Shown: piece by piece, positions 45,080-56,914 of the stretch | Layout: every line of letters begins with the position of its first letter | Position numbering within the stretch: the stretch's first letter is position 1 | From: Watersipora subatra | Taxonomy: Eukaryota; Bryozoa; Gymnolaemata; Cheilostomatida; Watersiporidae | Assembly (NCBI RefSeq): GCF_963576615.1 | Contig: NC_088717.1 | Span: 14,266,108-14,330,107 of the forward strand | DNA: 64,000 nucleotides | Direction of reading: 5' to 3' | Translations under genes and position numbers: made by a program | Notes under the pieces: model-generated | Told to the model about the DNA's origin: nothing | Seen by the model: the letters and a program-made list of their open reading frames with translations, nothing else | Database searches by the model: none

Positions 45080-45899
45080 AACGAAAGCAGAAATAAAAAA
45101 ATCGTAGATAGTTTATTTTCACTCATTCAATAATGTGATGTTTTAAAGGCAACTGAAGAAACATAATGATTGCAGTATACAGAGTCTGATAGAGTGTGTA
45201 TATTTGTTAGGAATAAAAACAAATGGTTTAAGTGTTAATATTTTGTTGCTGAGATGAAGAGGCTTTCTAGTTTTGTCTATTTTGATCATTCGTTACCGAA
45301 GATTTCAACGGTGTGTCATTAGAGACTAATGCACAGTCAACAGCCATTTTGCATTCCTCGATCAGTTAGAAATGCTCTCAGTATTTTGAGGATATTTCAA
45401 GAAATAATTTTTCGATCAACTTGAACCTTAATTATTAAACTGAAAACATATTACACACAACACGACCAAAATTTTGTAATCCGACGCAAGCCAAAAGTGT
45501 GGAAAATCAAAGCTAGACTACACAGCCAAGTTCACTCGAACATAAGATTCAGTGAGAAAACAACTCCCGGAATTATATCATGTCCAGGCTTCAAAGTGTG
45601 AAGTTTGCCTTTGAGCGTTTGACATAATCAAAAAAGAGCTTACATACTTTCATAATCTGAAGAGTGTGTATGTTAAAAAAATGCCATTGAGATTTTAATT
45701 TGCTTTAAAATCCAGTTAAGGAGGTTGAGTCACTACAAGTGCTCTCGACCAATCAGAAAGAAGAACAATAAAGCTCTCTAGCACTGGTTGATAAGACACA
45801 TTGACTGTGCTCAGCTGTCATATGTTAGGGTGCTCAGAAATGTTGGCCCAAAGGCTACATCTCCTATTCTTGGTCTATACATTGAAGGATTCATAAGAG

Positions 45900-46077
45900 A
45901 TGAGAGAGTTCAAGGTCGTGCTGTTTGGATCAGGAGGAGTAGGCAAGTCAGCTGTGACCGTCCAGTTTGTCGCAGGTAGATTTGTGCAGAACTACAATCC
46001 CACAGTAGAAGATGTCTATAGGAAAGATATTGAGGTCAATAAAGAACCATGCGTTATAGAAGTGCTTGATACCGCGG
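45900..46077 (+). CDS. Rap GTPase exon 1
   Basis: Encodes the start, P-loop, switch I and beta strands up to DTAG. The donor GTAAGT follows one base of the glycine codon (phase 1). Confidence 0.93.
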
Positions 46078-49000
46078 GTAAGTGAACCTGAAGTTGACAA
46101 CTCCCAAAGAAACTAATAGGAATTGTTTTTTAAGAAGTTCTACAAACATAACTACACAGTTCAATCATTTGGTGACAAAGCTCAGCAGTAAGCTAGGCTA
46201 TGCCTGATGATTGCTAATAAATAACCATAAATTAAACTATATGAGAACCAAATTTATTATATTATAGTTCTTGTTATTTATTGTACTTTTAATTATATTT
46301 AATTTCAAAGTCTAACTTGCAAGCACATTTCAATTAAACTTTACCATACCAAGTTCTTTGCCAAGTTTCGATAGCTTTAGAACAGGTAAATTGGTTTAAT
46401 GGTGGCCATGTTTATGAGCTCATCTGATTGTTTGCTTTCCGTCAAAACTGTCTCGTGTTTTCGTTGTTAAATCTTAGAATTAAGGAGATGTTGTTATATT
46501 TAATATTTTAGAGATAGCGCTATATTTAATACTAGCAGTAATTTCAGTGGTGCCTGGGATTCCTTTTTTTCAATCCCATAGCCAGCAGGTGTGTGTTTCA
46601 GAAGCTGGTTCTCGGCAACCAGACGGTAGAAGGCAGAAGCATACGCATGCGAAGCTTGGATGAAATCCACCAAAAAATGTCGAAGTGCAGAGTGTTTACT
46701 CAGACTAATAGCCGTACACAATGACAAAGTGTAGTTTATGAATAGAGATTTTATTTTACTTTGCAATATTTTATTACAAGTGTAGCAATCATTTATAATT
46801 TTATTTCATAACGCTGCTGTTGAAAACCTCACTTGGCAGCATACAGATAGTTGTGTGAAACTGGTATGCCACTTTTGGCTCAAAATCTTAGCTAATGACT
46901 AATTCAAAAATTCCGCAGTCGAGGATTTAAAACAAAACACTCATTTATCAATTAGTACACCGCAGGTCTCTAGGTAACACGTCAAGCCCTGGAATTGAGT
47001 TATGGCTCAAGACCAAACAGAAATGTATTATGCTTCAAGTCTCTGTTATATTTCTCTTTGTCTGAATTCTTTGCATCGCCTCATTATCTATTTTTGTGCA
47101 TTTATACCATTAGACAAACACACTAAATCAGAGATGGCCAATTGATTTTGAGCATGATCCGTTACAGCCAAATCTGACACATTAAAGATCCACAACAAGC
47201 TGTAGATGTGCATTTTTCTTTTTTACTATACATAAACATGCAATCACTGTATTTGTGATCATCTTAAAACAAGGCGCCAAATGCAATTTTAAAAATCTTT
47301 TTATATATATAATTTGACTAAAAATAAGTGAATACAATGAATTTACATAAAAACCTTAAGAAAAGTTTACAAAAATCTTTTTAAAACCAAATTTAAAAAA
47401 ACTACTTTAAAAATCTTTTTGACAGCCAACTTGAAAGATCCACACAAAAATTTAAAAAGATCCAGATTCGGATCTAGATCCGCCTTTTGGCCATAGCTGC
47501 ACTAAATCATGCTGTAGTGGTGCGGTATGTCAGGAGTTCCCAACCCTTTTCATTCAGTTCCCCCTTATGTCTTTTCATAAATTTGATTCCCCATGCACTT
47601 TTAACTCACATGACTAAAAACAACCGATACAAATTATAATCCCATTTTATTGTACATATCTAAACGTATAACAACTTATTATTAATTTTTATACAACACA
47701 CAACAATACATGACCTTCGTCACGACGGTGAATTGGTTTATGACTAGGTTAACTTACTATCCAATCAAAATCTGGATGGATGTGTTCACATATACATGTA
47801 TCTGGGTTCTGACCATAGATATATAAACCTTGTATAAAATATATATAAGGTTTATATATCTATGGTTCTAACTAGTAGCTCATTATTAGCAACTAGTGTT
47901 ATAGATAAAACCAAAATGTTAAATGATGAAACCCAAACTCACATGGCACTGCAGGACATGAATTAAAAATTTAACAAGTCAGACACCTCTCTGCTCCCCC
48001 TTGTATATTAAAAAATCTCCCTAGGGAGGAATTCCTCTCTGGTTTGGAACCCCTGTGCTATGTCATATGTAACCCTGCTGACAACAAGGAGGGTAGCTCC
48101 AAAGGTCATACCGAAGCAACCTTGCTTGTCAAAGTCACTGAGCATGGTAAGAGTGCATAGAAATAGGTAAAATCATAAAAAGTAAGATACCGAGTGGCCA
48201 GACAGGATTGTGATAGGGGAGAGCAGGGGAAAGAGAGAAGAAAGAGAATAGAAAGAAGGAAAATGGGAAAGAGCAATGGACAAAAAAAGTAGAAGATAAA
48301 AAATTAGGGGAGAGAATGAGAAAACATATGGAAAAAAGAACAGAAATGACGAGAAGAGAAGAAAAATTTTCGCCTACAGTGCTTCTGAGCAATCTTTATT
48401 TAGCACCCGCTAGAGCTGTCATTAGAATGCATCAATCACCTGGACATGCATGCCGCATATCTGAGCAGGCCTACTCTTTCTTTTTCAGCTGCTCTGATAG
48501 TTTGCAAAGCGATAAAAGTTACAGTTACGCAATAAGTTTGTAGTTAAACACCCACAATGCACTGCACGACTTAACAATAAACAACCTCAAGTTCACACAC
48601 AAGTTTATCAATCATTAGTGTTGTTTCAATTTTAAGTGTCGATTGGCTGATGAATTTTAGTAAGCTAGTGTGAGAAACATCAATAAAAATGTTTCAAACA
48701 GTAGTTATCATAAAATAACTATAAAAATTCATAATTGGTTCGCAAGCAACGTACATGTATATTCTCTCAAAATATCCCCGCCCATAAAATAAAAGTGAAA
48801 GTTATCTTTCCCTTACCATTTTATCCATATTAATAAATCCCACTTTGTCATTGTCCGAGTGTGCGTATTTGCGTGTGCGTGTGTGTGTGTGTGCGTGTGC
48901 GTGTGTGTGCGCGTGTGCGTGTGCGTGTGGGTGTGTGTGTAGGAGCATGTGTGGCGTGCTGCAGTGTGTTGTAGTGCACTGTGGTGTTTCCTTGGTTTGG

Positions 49001-51204
49001 TTTGTATGTGTTCATTAGTCTACTGTGAACGCAAAGTGTTTCCACAATTTTTGACTGATTTTGTACAAACTTCAGATGCATATGCTCTGCGCCTTCCACC
49101 AGATTGCTAAAAATATTTGGTTGCATAACTTCATTTGGTTTCATAACTCCATCTGGTTCCTGAGAACAGCCTCTTAAACATTCACCTGCAGGTTCACTGC
49201 TAGCAGTATATAACTTGTTTTATTGTTCTAGACCAAATAGCTTATACATGCCATTCTAAAGCATATAACTATTTCATATCATTCCATAGCATATAACTAG
49301 TTTATACCATTCCATAGCATATAACTAGTTTATACCATTCCATAGCATATAACTAGTTTATACCATTCCATAGCATATAACTAGTTTATACCATTCCATA
49401 GTATATAACTAGTTTATACCATTCCATAGCATATAACTAGTTCATACCATTCAATAGCATATAACTAGTATGACTTACATGACACACACTTGCATATGAC
49501 TTACACTTTACATGACACCATTTTAAAAGTGTTAGTTGCTCCCTCTCGTCAATGAAGTTGGAAGGAGTTCATAAACATGGCAACTCTTTGTTTTCCTTTT
49601 ATTTTAGGGTTTGATTTTGATGATTCATTGTTTTACATTTTTGACAAGTTAAGTACACTCTTCTTTGTCAATTCTGCAAAATCAGCAACTTTAGCTGACA
49701 GAAAAATTTCATGACTCGTCTATTTGAGGGTCTCTTGAGATCAGCTCAAGAGAAAATAACAAATATATCATGGCCCATTGTCTGGGAGACAAACAATATC
49801 TCAAACTTATTCGTCATTCAATTCATCAATCACCTCTTAAAACACAAGCTATCAATAAACTGTCTCTTGTCTGAATTGTATCATATCATTATACCAACTG
49901 AATGTGAGCTTGAGGTTACCTTATGACCTATCCTCCATTATTTGCCTACATGCATCTGCTGCTAATTAACAGTTGTTCAGATACATATACATGTATGTAT
50001 GTATGTATGTATGTATGTATGTATGTATGTATGTATGTATGTATGTATGTATGTATGTATGTATGTATGTATGTATGTATGTATGTATGTATGTATGTAT
50101 GTATGTATGTATGTATGTATGTATGTATGTATGTATGTATGTATGTATGTATGTATGTATGTATGTATGTATGTATGTATGTATGTATGTATGTATGTAT
50201 GTATGTATGTATGTATGTATGTATGTATGTATGTATGTATGTATGTATGTATGTATGTATGTATGTATGTATGTATGTATGTATGTATGTATGTATGTAT
50301 GTATGTATGTATGTATGTATGTATGTATGTATGTATGGAGTGGCAGTTGTAAGGTAACAGTTACTCAGATTCACAGGTATATAGAGTGAGAATTGTACGG
50401 TAAGAGCTACTTAGATTCACAGGTGCATAGAGTTTCAGTTGTCAGGTAACAGTTACTTCGATTTATAGGTACATAGAGTGTCTGTTGTCAGGTAACAATT
50501 AATCTATGTTACCTCTATATTACTATAGAATGTTATATATGTACTTTTATAGATATAGGCACAGAGTAGTTTGCTTCTATGAGAGACCTGTATACTAATA
50601 TATACTGTTATATACTTTAATATTTATAGGTACAGAACAGTTTGCCTCTATGAGAGACCTGTATACTAATATATACTGTTATATACTTTAATATTTATAG
50701 GTACAGAACAGTTTGCCTCAATGAGAGACCTCTTTATTAATATATACTCTTATATACTTTAATGCTTATAGGTACAGAACAATTTGCCTCTATGAGGGAC
50801 CTCTATCTTACTATATTTTGCCATGTACTTTAATGCTTATAGGTACAGAACAGTTTGCCTCTATGAGAGACCTCTATATACGCAATGGAGAAGGCTTCAT
50901 CATCGTATACGGGATAAACAACTACCAGTCTTTCAAGGATGTTATGCTCATGCAAAGTGCAATCCGCAGAATAAAACGTAAAAAGGAAGTGCCTATAATA
51001 CTTGTTGGAAACAAATGCGATCTGCAGTTTGAGCGAGAAGTGACTGCCGCTGAAGGTCAGCAGTTGGCTGATATATGGGATGTACCATTCATCGAAACTT
51101 CAGCTAAAAAAAGGCACAACATCAATGAGCTCTTCATGGAAATTGTGCAACAAATAAACAAAAAGAACAAAAAAGGTAGCGGATGTTGTTGCACAATACT
51201 CTAG
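45900..51204 (+). CDS. Rap-family small GTPase (Rap2-like)
   Basis: Exon 1 (45900-46077) and exon 2 (50843-51204) join within a glycine codon of the G3 box to give 179 aa, close to the family's 180-184. Rap GTPases are membrane-anchored switches acting in adhesion and cytoskeletal signalling. Visible motifs are the P-loop GSGGVGKSA, effector loop [22 protein letters not shown] with the Rap-type Thr61, NKCD (G4) and ETSAK (G5). It ends GCCCTIL. The CTIL box ends in Leu, which favours geranylgeranylation, and two preceding Cys could be palmitoylated. The start [13 protein letters not shown] matches Rap2 (MREYKVVVLGSGG). Residue 39 is Val, where Rap2 has Phe and Rap1 has Ser, so effector choice may differ. 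The 4765-bp intron ends in three tandem arrays. Confidence 0.93.
46078..49240. other. Rap intron, 5' two thirds
   Basis: No exon recognised. It holds a perfect hairpin at 47811-47868 (accatagatatataaacctt and its complement around a short AT loop), a purine-rich stretch at 48215-48370, and a (gt/gc) microsatellite at 48855-48940. Confidence 0.45.
48855..48940. repeat. (GT)n/(GTGTGC)n microsatellite
   Basis: Alternating gtgtgc and gtgt units make up about 85 bp of potentially Z-forming alternating purine-pyrimidine sequence. Confidence 0.85.
49250..49470. repeat. 28-bp tandem repeat, about seven copies
   Basis: Unit ccattccatagcatataact plus agtttata, nearly perfect in the middle copies. Confidence 0.85.
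49991..50336. repeat. (GTAT)n microsatellite, about 86 uninterrupted units
   Basis: A perfect tetranucleotide tract of roughly 344 bp in the Rap intron, about 500 bp before the exon 2 acceptor. It creates long spurious open frames on both strands (Met-Tyr-Val-Cys and Ile-His-Thr-Tyr). Confidence 0.97.
50342..50515. repeat. 46-bp tandem repeat, about 3.5 copies
   Basis: Units start at 50342, 50388, 50434 and 50480. Each carries gttgt(c/a)aggtaacagttac and cacaggtayatagagt, and each contains a cag/gta-like splice-site core. Confidence 0.75.
50533..50880. repeat. 71-bp tandem array of Rap exon 2 acceptor, five copies
   Basis: Acceptor-like boundaries occur at 50559, 50630, 50701, 50772 and 50843 (the true one), exactly 71 bp apart. 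Copies two to four retain tatag/GTACAGAAC and code for [10 protein letters not shown] before running into TAA in the same frame. Copy one has TAG as its fourth codon. The period is not a multiple of three. Confidence 0.92.
50843..51204 (+). CDS. Rap GTPase exon 2
   Basis: Acceptor atgcttatag, phase 1 in. Encodes [10 protein letters not shown] (switch II), NKCDL, ETSAK, the basic hypervariable tail and the CTIL box. Four upstream near-copies of its acceptor and first ~36 bases lie at exact 71-bp intervals. Confidence 0.93.
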
Positions 51205-51581
51205 ATGTCACTGCGTGTGACATAAAGAAATGAGAGTGGTTTGATAGTGAATGCTTGAAAAGCTGTGTCTACCTATTTGTAATCCTTGCACATATTCCGT
51301 AGGGGATAAAACTGTGTTGCAGATGCATAAACATGGAGAGTCTTATGTAACATTTTATTTAGGCCAAGACATGTGTCTATGCAAAACTTAATGCAGTATT
51401 ACTCTAGACACATGTGATTGAGAAAGAGATTTGCAAAAATTATTTATCTTTTGTGCACGTAGTAAAAGGATTCTGGCCTAATTACTAGATTATTATTGAT
51501 TATTGGTCATTTTCATCTGCAAATATTTTACCAGTTTTAAACATAATTTCTATTCTATTATATTATTAATATATAATAAAA
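51205..51581 (+). terminator. Rap 3' UTR with likely poly(A) signal at 51576-51581
   Basis: The first AATAAA downstream of the stop codon lies at 51576-51581 in an AT-rich stretch. Assignment as the cleavage signal is inference. Confidence 0.4.
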
Positions 51582-52791
51582 ACTTTTTGACGAATTCCTT
51601 GATTATCGGTGCATATTTTCTGCTGTAAATATAATATTATGTTCTGAATTTATCTTTTAGTTCATTTTACAGCATTGTAAATATATCATAATTTTTTGAA
51701 GAATGCAATTGATCAGTTTTTGCAACAGCAGTGTGTGCTTATAGTTTTTATTGAAAAACAGGATGAGCATGATTTTGTTATTTATTCAGGAAAGGCTGAA
51801 AAGATGTATTAGTATGTACACAGCCAAGCTTATCTTTCGCAAATATAACTTACCTAAAAGAAACAAATATCTAAGTTTTATAAGCACTGTTACCAGTATT
51901 AAGCCCTCAAGTAAGTAATTGAACCGAAAGCTGTGACACGTAATGACTGGTGTTGTGACACATAATGACAGGTGTTTGGAACAAAACGGAAACATAAAAG
52001 CAGTATTTCTCTCAGTAGCAAAACATGTTAAAATAAGCGACAGGATCAAGGGATCACATGATCACATGTTCACACTAGTACCATCAACCTATGCAGCAAT
52101 AAAACTATTCTTCATTTTAATATCTCTGCCGATTTCTTATGAATCTCAGATTTTTTACTCAGCTAGGGCTTTGGATAGCATAATAATAAAGTATAACAAC
52201 ACGCAATTATATTAGATTAATACCATCTGATTTATTTGGTCAGCCAAATTTGTATTTTAACTTACAGCTAAAAATGCTCGACAATATAAAGCATTTAATA
52301 TTATTAATAATATTATTTAATATTAATGAGCCATGGGTGGTGCACCAATACATAGAAAAAGTTCACAAACTTTCTGTATTACTTTATTGGCAACAAATAA
52401 AGTGCAATTAATTATTGAATTATTGGCAATTCTAAACACTATGTAATCAAAATTCTCTTGCCTGTTTTTCGTACAGACAAAAGGCTATTTCTTGGTTCAA
52501 AGGCTAGAAGCAGACTTTTTTACTAGTAGGTACTACTAACCTATTTCAGCTTGTGTTCCATGATCTGTTGCAACTCACTAATCTATTTAAGAACCCATTT
52601 ATCCAGTTCATTATGCAATAAGTAGCAGGCCTACTCAAGTTAAGTCTCGCCCTGTAACCATCAACTATGCAACTTTACCTGTTCAGATTTATTCGCATTT
52701 ATTTTTAGATGCGTTGCTGTCATTGTAGAACAGTTACGCCTTGAAGGAAGGACCTCTACATGTCAGCCTCATTTCAAAACTTTTGTTCAGT
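51582..52791. other. no gene seen
   Basis: AT-rich spacer. The overlapping open frames at 51786-52215 on both strands lack motifs. Confidence 0.35.
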
Positions 52792-53185
52792 TAAGGCTGG
52801 TACACAGTGTATTGCGGTATGTCCGAGTTGAGTTCACAATACATTGATGTTTCTGATAACAATATTCACACTATCAAAAACTCATCCCCATTTATATCGA
52901 CAAATAGTTCGCGACGCAATGTTCTTTTCACACAGTTCTGTTGCTGAAATGATCAAATACTAGTCCTGCAGCAACTATGATGAAGGGAAAGATAGATCAA
53001 GCAATCCTCGAAAGCTCATCACCATCGCCGGAGTGGTGCGCATAGCACAGTCTGTTGTGGAGGCACGGCGAACTATCAAAAATTTCTGAATATCTGCATT
53101 GCCTCAGCAATGTCATCATTTTGTTGTACACATTGACAACCACCCAGACACACTGCGATTATGTGTGAACCTGTCTCTAGAGTAA
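52792..53185. mobile_element. MITE related to 26843-27299
   Basis: It starts ttaaggctggtacacag, shares aatattcacactatcaaaaa and aaatactagtcctgcagcaac with the SUPT7L intron copy, and ends near gtgtgaacctgtctct. A shorter relative occurs near 56205-56297. Confidence 0.55.
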
Positions 53186-54330
53186 GGGATGGCTGGTTGT
53201 ATAGAAATTTCTAATCATTATTATAAACGCATAAGATTGAGAGCTCAATTAAAATGAGATGAACTTCTAGCTTTTTGCGAATCACTTTACTGAAACAACT
53301 GCAGTTATACCTCACCCTATGATCACTGCTGCGTACAAAATTTCTGGCGCTGTAAAATGTAAACAAATATTCGTTTCGACAAAGCTATTTCCAAAAAATC
53401 ATGTTCGAAATATTATAAAACATTGTAACTTTATAAGTGAGAATAAAAAAGCTGGTAAACTAAATAAATAAAATAATAATAAAACCATAAAGTAAGTTCA
53501 TTTAAACTAAAAATAATGTAAGTTAGAGTAAAACATCTAGCGAATTATCAAACTGACATAATGCTGAATCTGCTCTTCTGCTGACATTTCACTCCAGTAA
53601 AATAACAGTGGAAACCTTTTTTCATAATTAATTGAATAATTTAGTTTTTACAATTAATTTAGTTTGGAAACTTTAATTTTATATAATTCAATTGTTTTGG
53701 TGCTAAGAGTAGTTACTTCACATTTTGATCATTGAATTTTAACTCTGGAATAAATCGAACAAAATATAATCACTTTTATATTTTGTTCAAATATTTAAAA
53801 AAGATTTGCTCCAATAGTTTCAACAAACAAAGCAAATATCGAAGCCGTTTAGCTTGACTTGTTGAAGTTGGACTGTAACAAGCTTAATTGGGCGAATGGT
53901 ATGCGGCAGTCATGGTTCATTAACACGTGGTAATGAGTCATTGCAAACAGGAATATAACACAGTAATAGCTTATAAGACGTTTGTTTGGGTCGACAACTG
54001 GGTGAACTAATGACACATCGCTACTTTCTTGTTTTCAGAAATAAATTTGCTTTTTGTTATTGGTGCACTTTTACCAATCAAAGATGTGAAATTGATGTAT
54101 TTGGTGAAATACTACAATGATTTTTTCTGCTGATAATGTTTTTTATAGAATAAACCTCAAGCATCTTTTAGAAAATAAAATTAACTTATACCTTTGATCA
54201 TTGGTTGTGCATTAATAGAATGTTGACCAGCTTTTCTGTATGGAAGTTCACAACGTTGACCAACGAACTGGTGGTGAATGGCTTTTTAACATATCACTGC
54301 TCTATCAAAACTTACTGGCTGTCATTTTCA

Positions 54331-54450
54331 GGGTTGCACCGAGAAAGGCTTTTGTGCTGCATGTATGGGGCTGCAAGCAAAGTCCAGGCTGACTTGATGA
54401 GAAGAAGCGTGTCTCCGGAATACTTTAGTAGAGAAAGACAAATAACATGA
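54331..54450 (+). CDS. possible terminal exon, unknown protein
   Basis: Acceptor tgtcattttcag is followed by 39 open codons to a TGA: LHRERLLCCMYGAASKVQAD, then LMRRSVSPEYFSRERQIT. Composition is exon-like, but no upstream partner exon or family is recognised. Confidence 0.2.
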   Translation, partial: GLHRERLLCCMYGAASKVQADLMRRSVSPEYFSRERQIT

Positions 54451-54589
54451 CCAGCAATCTTTATGAAACTGATCTTTACTTGATAAACAAATAACAAGCT
54501 AATATTCTAATAGAATAATTTGTTTATAAAGGTTTACGCTTTTGTCTATGAATCTTACTTTTTACATAATAGCTTATTTTAATTAGCAG

Positions 54590-55025
54590 GTAAACAAAAA
54601 AATGAAATTCATAAAAGTGAACTTTTAAGGTAACTGATGTATTGCGTTGTTATATTTTAGTTCCTTAAACATTATTTCATTATTTTACATTATAGTAACA
54701 ATGTTCAAGTTTAAAAAAAGGTTTTTCAGCCAAAACAAAACGGGAATCACAAAGCAATAACGTACAGCTTCAGAGTTGAAGCATGCAAAGTTCCATAACA
54801 ACAAATGAAGATATGATGTTCTTATTGTACTCGGCTGTTGAGCAATTTTGTCAGAACAACTAACTGACAGATGTCAACAAGTTCTTTTTAAGCAAGACAT
54901 GAATGACGTTGCAGATAGAAGATAGTTTGCCTGATACTACTGGTTGATAGCACTTTCTATTGTCTGTCTCTGAAGCTCCCAAAAATTAGTTGCAGACTTT
55001 ACTCTCCGTTCATAGTAGCCTGTGA
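54590..55025 (+). repeat. ~430-bp direct duplication, copy A
   Basis: This segment recurs in the same orientation at about 56915-57340. Matching blocks include tgaacttttaaggt, catgcaaagttcca, ctaactgacagatgtcaac and the near-perfect tagtttgcctgatactactg to ttgatagcactttctattgt. Confidence 0.7.
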
Positions 55026-55713
55026 GCTTCTGCTTCAGCACTACTGTATTATCAGATTTGACAGCTACAGGTCAGCTTATAGCTAAAGAACTTATGCATG
55101 CCAACTTTCCTTGGCAATAGGGTGGCAGCAATGAAAGATTTAGCAACGCTTCAATATTTTTTATTGATCAATTAGCATAGAAACCTGCATTCTTATATAT
55201 ATATATTACTTTATTGGCAATAATTTAATTTCAAACCTAAATTTTTCTAAATGATGCCATACAAAAATCATATAACAAAGTTTTTAGCAATAGAACAAGA
55301 TTCGGCAAATGCTATTGAAACTTGAAGAAGTACAGCTTCCTTCCCTAACATTTGACAGAGACATAGGCTACATGCCTACATGCGCAACAAAGCTAGTATT
55401 GTACCAGGTTGGTAGTAGAGTCAATATATTCCTTTACTTGTGCTTAAGGATGGTTGAGACAGTATCATATTATTCGGGGTTGTCTTCTCAGCGATTATTT
55501 GCCGACTATCTGCACAGTAAACCGAAGCCCTCGTCGATACAGTGCGGATACGTCTGGAAATGTTACAGCTCTCAAACTTTCCTGATATTTCGCTGTGCAT
55601 CCATGACAGTCTGTGCAATGTGCACACTTTGGTGATAGCAATTGGCTATCATGTATTGCTTGATCTACATATATTTCCTTTCATGATAGTTGTAGCGGGG
55701 CTAGTATTTCATT

Positions 55714-56145
55714 CACTATGTTTCCATGACAGGCATGGTGCGCAAATTTGAGCCACTCCGTAAGTTAATCGCATCACGGAAATGGCATAGATCCGCAAGC
55801 TAAGCGAGTTTTTTAATTCGCACACCTTAATCGAATCCATCATGCTTACGAATAATGGAAACAGCACTTGCGAATGATGCGCATTAAAATACCGCACCAG
55901 CTATTAAATTTTAAACATTTCCAATACTTTCGTCATCCTTTCTCATTTGAGTTTCACATATTTGCGTCACTAACTGCATCGCTAATTATTCCCTTATAGC
56001 GTACAAGTTTTTTACCATTTTTCAACAAGGAGCTGGAGTCAATCCGCATCATGAAAATGCCCATAGAAACACTTATTCGCACGGTAACGTAACGTGTGCG
56101 CAACTCCAAATTCGCATGATGCACATCATGGAGACTTGTTTCAGT
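55714..56145. mobile_element. ~430-bp MITE, copy B
   Basis: Same family and orientation as 42241-42665. The left end cactatgtttccatgac and the right end (complement cactgaaacaagtctccatg) are inverted. Confidence 0.7.
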
Positions 56146-56914
56146 GGACAGCATTGTAAAATGGAAACATGCTACGAATTATTCACTGGCGTAGACAATA
56201 ATGGGTTTGTGACAGTGTGAACGTTGGTACCACAGACAATCACCAATGTATTGTGAGATTAGCACCGATCTATTGGAATACAGCGAGTACGAGCCTTTAG
56301 TCTTTGTTTTACTGAGTACTTAGCTTTACCAGAGAGTCCTTTTAGTTTATCGATCTTAGCCTCTCTGTGGACTAATCACGCGTTAAGAATTTCAAGAAGA
56401 GGTGGTCCACTAATGATCCATAGTGGTGTATATCAATAGATCAAAGATAGCAAATTGCCAGAAACAATTTGATGGTTATTTGTTGGCACTACTTCAAGTT
56501 ATATATAGGAGTGTAAGCCATTTCAGTCATGTGACAAAGTACGAAACCACTTATACTAAGTTAAACATAAGTCAATTATGCTTGCAAAGAATCAAAAGTT
56601 TTATAATAAATATGGTTTGACTTTGACACGTATGTTCTTCTTTCCTTGTTCATTATATTTGCCACCCTTGAAAACACTTATAAAAATAAATATAAATATT
56701 TTTCACTGATAGCTAGTGGTATTCATACTGTTCCTGATTTCAAGAATGTTTTTATATATGATGTTAAAATTTTTAAATTTGAGAAAACTTTAGATAAGCT
56801 CAACACATTTTACCAGAAAGAATGATCACAAAATAAGGTGTGCTAATGTTGCTGTAGTACTAAACAGGTTTCCGTGAGTGTTACATAATTCTGAGATTAA
56901 CAAATCAACTCGCA

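Noticed and set aside
45788..45979. Open frame of 63 codons upstream of and overlapping Rap exon 1.
   Set aside because: Out of frame with the clear Rap coding sequence.
49923..50389. Long open frames of repeating Met-Tyr-Val-Cys (plus) and Ile-His-Thr-Tyr (minus).
   Set aside because: They are direct readings of the (GTAT) microsatellite in the Rap intron, with no splice or start context.
55309..55635. 108-codon open frame on plus and 68-codon frame on minus over the same DNA.
   Set aside because: Neither shows a motif or partner exons; opposite-strand openness suggests chance.
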